Below, one piece after another: positions 1 to 5,174 of a stretch of DNA of 5,174 nucleotides. The stretch spans positions 1-5,174 of the forward strand of contig JAIDVA010000256.1 of assembly GCA_029059925.1 (NCBI GenBank), read 5' to 3'. The position numbers were made by a program, and so were the translations under genes. The notes below the pieces were generated by a model. The model worked only from the letters and a program-made list of their open reading frames with translations, was not told the DNA's origin and did no database searches. Position 1 is the first letter of the stretch. Each line of letters starts with the position of its first letter. Origin of the DNA: Eubacterium sp. Lineage in GTDB: Bacteria; Bacillota; Clostridia; Oscillospirales; Acutalibacteraceae.

Positions 1-2
1 TC

Positions 3-2951
3 CCATATATATGGCTTGATAATGCAATCGAAAAATATAACCCCAATACCCCTTTTGGCAATACTGTTTGGTACGACTACATAAAATCGCAGATTAACTA
101 TCTGATTCATTTAGGTGTCAGTCTTGTAAAAGAAAATATTTCACTAGTGGATTTTGAGGATTCAAAGCTTAACGAAAAATTCATTGCTCTTTTTGATGAT
201 GATTTAACTGAATTTACAAGATTTCAGACTGCTTTTGAAACTTCATGGGATACTCTTGTAAATGAACGCGATGCCTCATTTACTCGCTTACCTCCCACAA
301 GCAAAATTGACAAAGAGATTTCCGAACAGATAAAGTCTAACAGAGAAATATATAAAAAGCTTTTAAAAGACGAAATACCATCCTTTTTTGTCAGTGACGA
401 ACTTGGATATTCTCAGGATATGAAAAGCCTGAACAAGCAGCTGAAGGCCCTGTATGAGCTTGTTAAAGAAGTCGACACAAGACTTATGCTTGAAAAAAAG
501 GAACGAAATAAATATTCCTTTTCGGATATTGAACATTTTGCAATCAAGCTGCTTTTTGATATGGATGAAAGCGGCAGTATTATCAAGACAAATCTTGCCG
601 ACGATTTGTCGAGTGAATTTTATGAAATACTTGTTGACGAATATCAGGATACAAATGAGGCACAGGATCTTCTGTTTGCCTATCTGTCTAATGGTAAAAA
701 TCTATTTACAGTAGGTGATATTAAACAAAGCATTTATAGATTCAGACTTGCAATGCCGCATATTTTCAATGAACGCAAGAAAAGCTATGCACTTTATAAT
801 TCCCAGGATACTGAACTATCATCAAAAATAATACTTGATAAGAATTTTCGAAGCCGCAGAGACATATGCGCATACGTTAACTTTATTTTTTCAAACTTGA
901 TGAGTGAAGATCTTGGTGAACTCGAATATAACGAAGAGGAATACCTGAATTGTGGTGCCCAATATGAAGAAAGCAATGTTCCAAGTGCACAAATAAAAAT
1001 TTTTGATGGAGTAAAAGGGGAGGATACCGATAAAAAAGAGGCAGCTTTTATAGCAAAAACCATAATTGAGAAAGTGAATTCAGGAGAACTTATCAAAGAT
1101 GGCGACAGCTATCGTCCAATAAAATATGGTGATTTTGCAATACTTATGCGCAGTCTCAAAAGCCATATCAACAATTATTCTGAGACTTTGACCGAGTATG
1201 GTATTCCTGTGGTGTGTGACAATTCAACGAATCTTTTTGAAAATAACGAGATAAAAATGATTTTGTCGCTGCTCAGGGCAATAGACAATCCTATGCAGGA
1301 CATACCTTTACTTGCAACAATGATGTCGCCCTTCTATGGCTTCAGCACCGATGATCTGGCAGACATCAAGGTTAATTCAAATGACAGAGGCTTATATGCA
1401 AGTGTCTATAATTCAGACTTTGACAAGGTTAAGCAGTTCGTTGATGACCTAAGAAATCTCAGAAAGATCAGCGTTACAATGTCTGTTGCCGGATTTATAA
1501 GATATATTGTTGAGGAAAAAGGACTTGTTGCTTATATCAACGCAATGGGCAATGCCGAGCAAAGATACCAAAACATTTTGAAATTTATTTCGTTTGCACA
1601 GAGCTTCGACAGCGGTGTCAATGTAGGTCTTACTGCCTTTATACGATATATTGATAAAATAATTTCATCCGACAAAAGTATTGAATCGGCTTCTCTTACA
1701 ACAGGCAGTCAGAACGCAGTTACAATCATGTCTGTTCATCATTCAAAGGGACTTGAATTTCCGGTCTGCATTTTTGCAGGCACAAACAGACAGTATAACA
1801 AAGCAGATTTGAGCGACAAGCTGCTGTTAAATACACATTATGGTATAGGTATCAAATGTCATAATGAGGAACAGCTTTATCAATATAATTCCATACCATA
1901 CTCCGTGATAAAAAATAAAAATATTGTTGAGCTGATGAGTGAAAATCTGCGTGTATTGTATGTTGCTTTAACAAGAGCCAAGGAGCAGTTCATTACATTC
2001 ATTACCTGTGATAATCTTGAAAGTAAATTAAAAAGATTATCATCCAATATAATTAATGACGAAATCAGTCCATATATGGGAAGAAAAATCAACTGTGATG
2101 CCGATTTCTTTTTGATGTGCTCTCTGTTCCATAAAAATGGCGATGTGTTGAGAGATTATATTGAAAAAGCAATAAAGGTAAAGCATAGTGATTTCGAACT
2201 ATCCATAGAGATTACAGATGAAATTGAGCTTAATGAAAAACAGATTGAAATTATGCAGGCTCAGCCGAGTGCAGAAATAATTAACGCTATTGGTGAAAAG
2301 CTGAAATTCACTTACAACAGAAAGGAACTTGAAAACCTCTCTGCAAAGCTTACCGCATCAGCGCTTGACAGTGCCGATAAAGGCTTTGAATATATAACCT
2401 CAACCAAACCTGCGTTTATGAATAAAACAGGCTTAACAGCTGCTCAGCGCGGCACAGCAATGCATAGCTTTATGCAACATTGCATTTATGAGAATGCGAA
2501 ATCAGATTTGAATTCTGAAATCGACAGGCTTGTTTTACTCAGTTTTATCACGAAAGAGGAAGCTGATGCTCTTGACAGAAAAAAATTGTCAGCATTTTTT
2601 AACAGCGATTTTGCGGACAGAATGTTTCATGCTGATAAAATTTACAGAGAAATAAAGGTATCTTCATTTGTAAAATCGAATGAAATCTACGATACTGATT
2701 TTGATGATAAAATTCTTGTTCAGGGTATTGCTGACTGCGTATTTGAGGAAAACGGAGAGCTCATTCTGCTTGATTACAAGACTGACAGGGTAAGCACAGC
2801 AGATGAACTTCTCAACAGATATAAAAAGCAAATTCAGTTTTATAAATCAGCTGTTTCCAAAACACTGAAAAAGCCTGTTAAACGGGCTGCACTCTATTCA
2901 TTCTGCTTAGAAAAAATATGTTATTATAGCTCAAACACCGAAAAACAATGA
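3..2951 (+). CDS. addA: AddA, ATP-dependent helicase/nuclease subunit A (5' end outside the window)
   Basis: This is the UvrD/Rep-type (SF1) helicase subunit of AddAB, the Firmicute counterpart of RecBCD, which resects double-strand ends for RecA-dependent repair. The frame stays open from base 3, giving 982 residues. The GTG at 147 is only an internal valine codon. Numbering from base 3, the helicase motifs appear in order: motif II DEYQDTN (212-218), motif III GDIKQSIYRFR (238-248), motif IV NFRS (281-284), motif V HHSKGLEF (579-586) and motif VI with LYVALTRAKE, whose Arg658 is the likely arginine finger. The C-terminal RecB-family nuclease follows: RGTAMH with His821, GIAD with Asp911, and DYKTD with Asp924 and Lys926, so both activities look intact. 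Family members run to about 1,150-1,250 residues, so roughly 200 N-terminal residues including Walker A are missing because of the window edge, not mutation. addB would be expected immediately upstream (inference). No frameshift is seen, and the gene ends with TGA. Confidence 0.96.
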   Translation, partial: PYIWLDNAIEKYNPNTPFGNTVWYDYIKSQINYLIHLGVSLVKENISLVDFEDSKLNEKFIALFDDDLTEFTRFQTAFETSWDTLVNERDASFTRLPPTSKIDKEISEQIKSNREIYKKLLKDEIPSFFVSDELGYSQDMKSLNKQLKALYELVKEVDTRLMLEKKERNKYSFSDIEHFAIKLLFDMDESGSIIKTNLADDLSSEFYEILVDEYQDTNEAQDLLFAYLSNGKNLFTVGDIKQSIYRFRLAMPHIFNERKKSYALYNSQDTELSSKIILDKNFRSRRDICAYVNFIFSNLMSEDLGELEYNEEEYLNCGAQYEESNVPSAQIKIFDGVKGEDTDKKEAAFIAKTIIEKVNSGELIKDGDSYRPIKYGDFAILMRSLKSHINNYSETLTEYGIPVVCDNSTNLFENNEIKMILSLLRAIDNPMQDIPLLATMMSPFYGFSTDDLADIKVNSNDRGLYASVYNSDFDKVKQFVDDLRNLRKISVTMSVAGFIRYIVEEKGLVAYINAMGNAEQRYQNILKFISFAQSFDSGVNVGLTAFIRYIDKIISSDKSIESASLTTGSQNAVTIMSVHHSKGLEFPVCIFAGTNRQYNKADLSDKLLLNTHYGIGIKCHNEEQLYQYNSIPYSVIKNKNIVELMSENLRVLYVALTRAKEQFITFITCDNLESKLKRLSSNIINDEISPYMGRKINCDADFFLMCSLFHKNGDVLRDYIEKAIKVKHSDFELSIEITDEIELNEKQIEIMQAQPSAEIINAIGEKLKFTYNRKELENLSAKLTASALDSADKGFEYITSTKPAFMNKTGLTAAQRGTAMHSFMQHCIYENAKSDLNSEIDRLVLLSFITKEEADALDRKKLSAFFNSDFADRMFHADKIYREIKVSSFVKSNEIYDTDFDDKILVQGIADCVFEENGELILLDYKTDRVSTADELLNRYKKQIQFYKSAVSKTLKKPVKRAALYSFCLEKICYYSSNTEKQ

Positions 2952-2988
2952 TTTTCATATATCTTATTGAAATAATTTAAAAAAATGC

Positions 2989-3017
2989 TTGCATTTTACA
3001 ATATCTTGTGATAATAT
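2989..3017 (+). promoter_or_regulatory. Probable sigma-A promoter of rpmE
   Basis: A TTGCAT -35-like element lies at 2989-2994. An extended -10 follows: TG at 3007-3008, one base, then GATAAT at 3010-3015 (five of six consensus bases), with a 15-base spacer. Read instead as TAATAT at 3012-3017, the spacer is 17. Either reading puts the transcription start near 3019-3025 and gives rpmE a leader of about 35 bases. The surrounding stretch is very AT-rich, so chance matches are possible. Confidence 0.6.
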
Positions 3018-3023
3018 ATCTAA

Positions 3024-3050
3024 GCAAATTAGATTACTTGCAAAGAGGTG
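3024..3050 (+). promoter_or_regulatory. Short hairpin leader and ribosome binding site of rpmE
   Basis: GCAA at 3024-3027 can pair with TTGC at 3038-3041. After an A-C mismatch an extra T-A pair (3029/3036) can form, closing a six-base loop. The strong Shine-Dalgarno AAGAGGTG (3043-3050) follows immediately, seven bases before the ATG. The hairpin would sit at the very 5' end of the mRNA. Leaders of L31 genes have been proposed as autoregulatory ribosomal-protein binding sites in Firmicutes. Whether this one qualifies is an inference, because the stem is short. Confidence 0.35.
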
Positions 3051-3057
3051 AAAGTAA

Positions 3058-3261
3058 ATGAAAGACGGAATTCATCCAAACTATGATACATGCACTGTTA
3101 AGTGTGCTTGTGGTGAAACATTCGAAACAAAAAGCACTAAAAGTGAATTAAAGGTTGATATCTGCTCAAAATGTCATCCATTCTTCACTGGTAAGCAGAA
3201 GCTTGTTGATACAGGCGGACGTGTTGACAGATTCAATAAGAGATATGCAAAAAAAGGCTAA
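3058..3261 (+). CDS. rpmE: 50S ribosomal protein L31, zinc-binding (C+) type
   Basis: This 67-residue protein belongs to the L31 (bL31) family, a component of the large ribosomal subunit near the central protuberance that contributes to the bridge with the small subunit. It begins MKDGIHPNYD and carries the family signature CSKCHPFFTGKQ at 36-47, then TGGRVDRFNKRY at 52-63. Four cysteines (Cys16, Cys18, Cys36, Cys39) form the CxC...CxxC zinc site of the C+ paralogue, in contrast to the zinc-free type induced under zinc starvation. The length is normal. The ATG is fixed by an AGAGGTG Shine-Dalgarno seven bases upstream. The gene has its own promoter-like sequence and a terminator 22 bases after the stop, so it is probably mainly monocistronic. 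I see no Zur-box-like inverted repeat upstream. Confidence 0.98.
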   Translation: MKDGIHPNYDTCTVKCACGETFETKSTKSELKVDICSKCHPFFTGKQKLVDTGGRVDRFNKRYAKKG

Positions 3262-3283
3262 TCTTGTTAATTAGGGATTTTAT

Positions 3284-3317
3284 GGGCAGCGATTTTTATC
3301 GTTGCCCTTTCTCTATT
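3284..3317 (+). terminator. Intrinsic terminator of rpmE
   Basis: GGGCAGCGA (3284-3292) pairs over nine positions, one of them G-U, with TCGTTGCCC (3299-3307) around a six-base loop. A T-rich but interrupted tract, TTTCTCTATT, follows. The imperfect U-tract suggests partial termination, which would allow some read-through into the YigZ-family gene 13 bases beyond. Confidence 0.85.
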
Positions 3318-3319
3318 AT

Positions 3320-3325
3320 AGGTGA
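3320..3325 (+). promoter_or_regulatory. Shine-Dalgarno that fixes the start of the YigZ-family gene
   Basis: AGGTGA lies four bases before the ATG at 3330. An in-frame TTG at 3264 would give 22 extra N-terminal residues, but translating them would run through the rpmE terminator stem. There is also no comparable binding site before that TTG, so 3330 is the preferred start. Confidence 0.75.
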
Positions 3326-3329
3326 TTAT

Positions 3330-3950
3330 ATGAAAGAATATAAAACTGTAGAATTTGAAAACCACGATGAATTCATTGAAAAAAAGTCACGATTTATAGG
3401 TTATGTAAAGCCTGTTAGCACACAAGACGAGGCTGTGTCATTCATTAATTCAATAAAATCAAAGCACTGGGATGCTACCCACAATGTATCAGCTTATGTT
3501 TTGAGAGAAAATAATATTCAGCGTTCCTCGGATGATGGTGAACCAAGCGGTACTGCCGGTATCCCTGTTCTTGATGTTTTGCTTAAAGAAAATCTCGTTG
3601 ATGTGTGTGTGGTTGTTACAAGATATTTTGGCGGTACACTGCTTGGTGCAGGCGGTCTTATCAGAGCATATTCTCACGGTTCAAAAATGGCTGTTGAATC
3701 CGGTAATATCATTACAATGGCACCTTGTAAAATTTTATCCACATCAGTTGATTACAGCTTTTATGACAGGCTAAATATTCTTCTAAATGATATTGGAGCC
3801 AATATCGAAAGCAGTGATTTTGCTGATGTAGTAACCATTACATTCAGTTTAAAGGCTGATCTGATAAACAATCTGTCAGATAAGCTTACAGAACAGAGCA
3901 ATGGTAAATACACGATAATAGAACTCGGCGAAAAATTTGCCAAAATATAA
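3330..3950 (+). CDS. YigZ/IMPACT family protein (UPF0029)
   Basis: This 206-residue protein is similar in length to E. coli YigZ and B. subtilis YvyE. The N-terminal UPF0029/Impact domain covers about residues 16-120. It contains the family hallmarks DATHN (48-52), SDDGEPSGTAG (67-77) and VTRYFGGTLLGAGGLIRAY (96-114). The remainder, about 130-200, fits the DUF1949 ferredoxin-like domain. No signal peptide or membrane segment is seen, so it is presumably cytoplasmic. The eukaryotic relatives IMPACT and Yih1 modulate Gcn2 signalling through Gcn1. The bacterial role is not established, and an RNA- or ribosome-associated function is only a suggestion. The start at 3330 follows an AGGTGA site just past the rpmE terminator, so expression depends on read-through or on a promoter I cannot identify. 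A strong terminator follows the stop. Confidence 0.95.
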   Translation: MKEYKTVEFENHDEFIEKKSRFIGYVKPVSTQDEAVSFINSIKSKHWDATHNVSAYVLRENNIQRSSDDGEPSGTAGIPVLDVLLKENLVDVCVVVTRYFGGTLLGAGGLIRAYSHGSKMAVESGNIITMAPCKILSTSVDYSFYDRLNILLNDIGANIESSDFADVVTITFSLKADLINNLSDKLTEQSNGKYTIIELGEKFAKI

Positions 3951-3952
3951 TT

Positions 3953-3982
3953 GAATAAAAATGTTAAAACCTGCCAATCATT
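3953..3982 (+). promoter_or_regulatory. Weak candidate sigma-F-type promoter for spoIIR
   Basis: GAATA at 3953-3957 differs at one position from the forespore sigma-F -35 consensus as I recall it (GywTA). Exactly 15 bases later GCCAATCATT (3973-3982) keeps the leading G, the R-A pair and the terminal T-W of the -10 pattern (GgnrAnAnTw), but misses two other specified positions. SpoIIR is a known sigma-F regulon member in Bacillus, which makes this site worth naming. The match itself is mediocre and could be chance in AT-rich DNA. Confidence 0.3.
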
Positions 3983-4016
3983 AGTGTACTACTAAATGAA
4001 AGGCAGGTTATTTTTT
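3968..4016 (+). terminator. Intrinsic terminator after the YigZ-family gene, overlapping the spoIIR ribosome binding site
   Basis: AACCTGCC (3968-3975) pairs perfectly with GGCAGGTT (4002-4009). A three-by-three-base internal loop separates this from an upper stem of CATTAGT (3979-3985) against ACTAAATG (3991-3998), which has one bulged A and a five-base loop. The sequence then reads A followed by six T (4011-4016). This is a strong factor-independent terminator 17 bases past the yigZ stop codon. Confidence 0.88.
4001..4007 (+). promoter_or_regulatory. Shine-Dalgarno of spoIIR, inside the terminator right arm
   Basis: AGGCAGG (with a preceding AA, close to AAGGAGG) ends nine bases before the ATG at 4017. 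An in-frame ATG at 3996 would add seven residues (MKGRLFF), but it lies inside the hairpin and has no binding site upstream. It would also place charged residues ahead of a normal signal peptide. The 4017 start is therefore preferred. Confidence 0.6.
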
Positions 4017-4604
4017 ATGAAAACCTATAAAATATTTTTACCATTATTTATGATACTTACTCTTACTCTAAGTCTTATTCAGCCCATTATTGCTACTTCT
4101 GAGGATATAAGCAATAAGGTGTTGAGACTGCATATACTTGCAAATTCGGATAGTACAGAGGACCAAAACATAAAGCTTGCACTAAAAAACTATTTTCTTG
4201 AAAATACAACAGATTTATTTATCGGCAAAACTGTTGAAGAAAATATAGCTATTGCAAAAGAAAATACGGATTATATAGAAAATCTCTGCAACCAATATTT
4301 ATCGGATAACGGATATGATTATAAAGCTGATGTCACAGTTGATAAGGAATATTTCGACACAAGAGTATATGATGATTTCACACTCCCCGCAGGTATCTAT
4401 AATTCGATTAAAATTGAGATAGGAGAGGGGAATGGTCATAATTGGTGGTGCATCGTATTCCCGTCAGTCTGCCTGTCAGCCTGCTCAACCTCAATGAGTG
4501 ATTACCTGACTGATGAAGAAATGGAATTAATAAATGATGGATATACACCAAAGTTCAAAATTGTAGAGATTTATGAAAAGATAAAAAGCAGACTTAACCA
4601 ATAA
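4017..4604 (+). CDS. spoIIR: Stage II sporulation protein R (SpoIIR), secreted signal for pro-sigma-E processing
   Basis: This 195-residue protein is synthesised in the forespore and exported into the intermembrane space. By family knowledge it activates the mother-cell membrane protease SpoIIGA, which cleaves pro-sigma-E and so couples the two compartments. The N-terminus is a typical signal peptide: Lys2 and Lys5, then a hydrophobic run from about 6 to 25, with probable cleavage after Ala26. Family motifs follow: VLRLHILANSDS at 35-46 and GEGNGHNWWCIVFPSVC at 136-152, including His141, Trp143-Trp144 and Cys145. It is somewhat shorter than the B. subtilis protein (about 224 residues), mainly at the C-terminus, and looks intact. 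The stop codon lies inside the terminator hairpin. It shows that the organism, or a recent ancestor, could form endospores. Confidence 0.93.
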   Translation: MKTYKIFLPLFMILTLTLSLIQPIIATSEDISNKVLRLHILANSDSTEDQNIKLALKNYFLENTTDLFIGKTVEENIAIAKENTDYIENLCNQYLSDNGYDYKADVTVDKEYFDTRVYDDFTLPAGIYNSIKIEIGEGNGHNWWCIVFPSVCLSACSTSMSDYLTDEEMELINDGYTPKFKIVEIYEKIKSRLNQ

Positions 4605-4617
4605 GTCTGCTTTTTAT
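4583..4617. terminator. Bidirectional terminator between spoIIR and the convergent gene
   Basis: Bases 4583-4596 are a perfect 14-base inverted repeat of 4602-4615 around a five-base loop. The core is GCAGACTTA, flanked by A5 on the left and T5 on the right, so either strand yields a stem followed by a U-tract. The spoIIR TAA (4602-4604) is in the right arm. The convergent gene's stop codon ends three bases beyond the stem. Confidence 0.92.
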
Positions 4618-5067
4618 TTAGTTAACAAAAGCAATAACCAAACGTTCTTCCAAATCAAATCTGTTTAAAATATAATGCCTGATACCATAATTTTTTAAAT
4701 TCCATTGTTCAAATTTTTCTATTGCATTTTCCGAACAATCTGTTATTGCTGCACTGCCATATAACGCATTCAAAATTTCAGATATCTCCTGATACGATTT
4801 CTCTACATTATAATCAGCATCGCAGTAATATTCTTTTGTTCTGAATATATCAATAAATTCGAGCTTATCATTTTTATAGTGAAGTCCCACCATTAAATCC
4901 AAATCCGGTTTAAAGACATTTGCTGGGAACACGATATAGCCGTCACATACGGTTTTATATTTTATTCCCGCCTTTTTTAATTGTTTAACGCAATTGTTAA
5001 TATCCGTAGTTATGTAAATATCAGGGTTGATAATATGAAAATACTTTTTCCTAAATAAGGGTCGCAT
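4618..5067 (-). CDS. Hypothetical protein, 149 residues, family not recognised
   Basis: I do not recognise this protein. An in-frame GTG at 5076 would add three residues, but it overlaps the GAGGTGA ribosome binding site, so the ATG at 5067 is chosen. The start is basic (MRPLFRKK). There is no signal peptide, membrane segment or obvious catalytic or metal-binding motif, so it is probably a small soluble cytoplasmic protein. The sequence alternates strand-like pieces (YKTVCDGYIVF near 37-47, KLEFIDIF near 68-75) with a likely helix (SYQEISEILNALYG near 91-104). It ends in a Trp/His/Arg-bearing stretch, IRHYILNRFDLEERL. Its base composition matches its neighbours. It faces spoIIR and lies about 40 bases downstream of a tRNA terminator. 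I find no convincing promoter, so it may rely on read-through from the tRNA. The Shine-Dalgarno and the terminator fitted at its stop argue that it is a real gene. Confidence 0.8.
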   Translation of the reverse strand: MRPLFRKKYFHIINPDIYITTDINNCVKQLKKAGIKYKTVCDGYIVFPANVFKPDLDLMVGLHYKNDKLEFIDIFRTKEYYCDADYNVEKSYQEISEILNALYGSAAITDCSENAIEKFEQWNLKNYGIRHYILNRFDLEERLVIAFVN

Positions 5068-5072
5068 TTTAG

Positions 5073-5079
5073 TCACCTC
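5073..5079 (-). promoter_or_regulatory. Shine-Dalgarno deciding the start of the minus-strand hypothetical gene
   Basis: On the minus strand GAGGTGA is followed by five bases and then ATG (5067). The GTG within this motif is in frame and could be taken for the start, but it is part of the ribosome binding site. Confidence 0.75.
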
Positions 5080-5108
5080 AAAATATTTTTAGTTTGCAGA
5101 ATATTACT

Positions 5109-5145
5109 AAAAAAATAAAGAACGCTTTAAAACGTTCTTTATTTT
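5109..5145 (-). terminator. Intrinsic terminator of the minus-strand tRNA
   Basis: Read on the minus strand, AAAGAACG pairs with CGTTCTTT around an eight-base loop, and the stem extends through further A-T pairs to 12-13 base pairs. A run of seven T (complement of 5109-5115) follows. The stem begins directly at the tRNA CCA end. It also has flanking T residues on the plus strand and so may work in both directions. Confidence 0.88.
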
Positions 5146-5174
5146 GGTGCCGGCGGCGGGGGTCGAACCCGCAC
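5145..5174 (-). tRNA. 3' end of a tRNA gene, probably tRNA-Leu (5' part outside the window)
   Basis: On the minus strand the sequence contains a perfect T arm: stem GCGGG/CCCGC around TTCGACC, preserving the invariant G-TTC-x-A-x-x-C pattern. It is followed by the acceptor 3' strand CGCCGGC, discriminator A and an encoded CCA. The predicted 5' acceptor strand is GCCGGCG. The amino acid cannot be read because the anticodon is outside. The discriminator A and the GT just before the T stem resemble the end of the long variable arm of tRNA-Leu. tRNA-Thr also often ends in GCCGGCACCA and remains possible. Confidence 0.9.

Noticed and set aside
147..149. GTG as the start codon of addA
   Set aside because: The same frame is open without a stop to base 3. 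The protein would lack the helicase N-terminus, and no ribosome binding site precedes the GTG. It is an internal codon of a gene cut by the window edge.
794..1096. Long open frames on the opposite strand and in other frames within addA, yigZ and elsewhere
   Set aside because: They overlap strongly conserved coding sequence, have no ribosome binding sites I can support, and encode low-complexity or unrecognisable peptides, as expected of shadow frames.
2982..2997. AAAATG/CATTTT dyad as a terminator of addA
   Set aside because: The stem is only six AT-rich base pairs with a four-base loop and just a short T run, and it overlaps the -35 region of rpmE. I see no convincing addA terminator here.
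3264..3329. TTG-initiated 22-residue N-terminal extension of the YigZ-family protein
   Set aside because: The stretch is occupied by the rpmE terminator hairpin, lacks a ribosome binding site at its start, and encodes nothing resembling the family N-terminus, whereas MKEYKTVEFENHDEF after 3330 does.
3996..4016. ATG at 3996 as the spoIIR start
   Set aside because: It lies in the terminator hairpin without a Shine-Dalgarno. The ATG at 4017 gives a normal signal peptide and a reasonable ribosome binding site.
5145..5174. tRNA 3' end as an attachment site for an integrated element
   Set aside because: No integrase, no second copy of the tRNA 3' sequence and no direct repeat elsewhere in the window. 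The tRNA keeps its own terminator, as in an ordinary gene.

Overview
The window is low-GC, AT-rich bacterial chromosome. It contains a SpoIIR homologue, a clostridial-type AddA, a zinc-ribbon L31 and AGGTG-type ribosome binding sites. Together these point to an endospore-forming Firmicute of the class Clostridia, possibly a Ruminococcus/Oscillospirales-type gut anaerobe (the finer placement is an inference). I see no mobile element, CRISPR array, toxin system or other accessory locus. It reads as ordinary housekeeping and sporulation DNA.

Layout, left to right. (1) Bases 3-2951, plus strand: the 3' four-fifths or so of addA, the helicase-nuclease subunit of the AddAB recombination enzyme. The frame is open to the left edge, so the start codon and Walker A motif lie outside the window. 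(2) Bases 2952-3057: a promoter and a short leader with a small hairpin. (3) rpmE (3058-3261), ribosomal protein L31, followed by its own intrinsic terminator. (4) A YigZ/IMPACT-family gene (3330-3950) starting just after that terminator. (5) A strong hairpin terminator (3968-4016) whose right arm also carries the ribosome binding site of the next gene. (6) spoIIR (4017-4604), the secreted forespore signal that triggers pro-sigma-E processing. (7) A perfect 14-bp bidirectional terminator containing the spoIIR stop codon. (8) A convergent minus-strand gene of unknown function (4618-5067). (9) The terminator and the 3' end of a minus-strand tRNA, probably tRNA-Leu, cut by the right edge.

The plus-strand genes share a direction, but terminators after rpmE and after yigZ divide them into small transcription units rather than one operon. 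Their functions (DNA repair, ribosome, a putative regulator of unknown role, sporulation signalling) are not obviously connected. The point most worth a second look is the yigZ-spoIIR junction. There the terminator stem would sequester the spoIIR Shine-Dalgarno in read-through RNA, and a weak sigma-F-like promoter would start transcription after the left arm of that stem.
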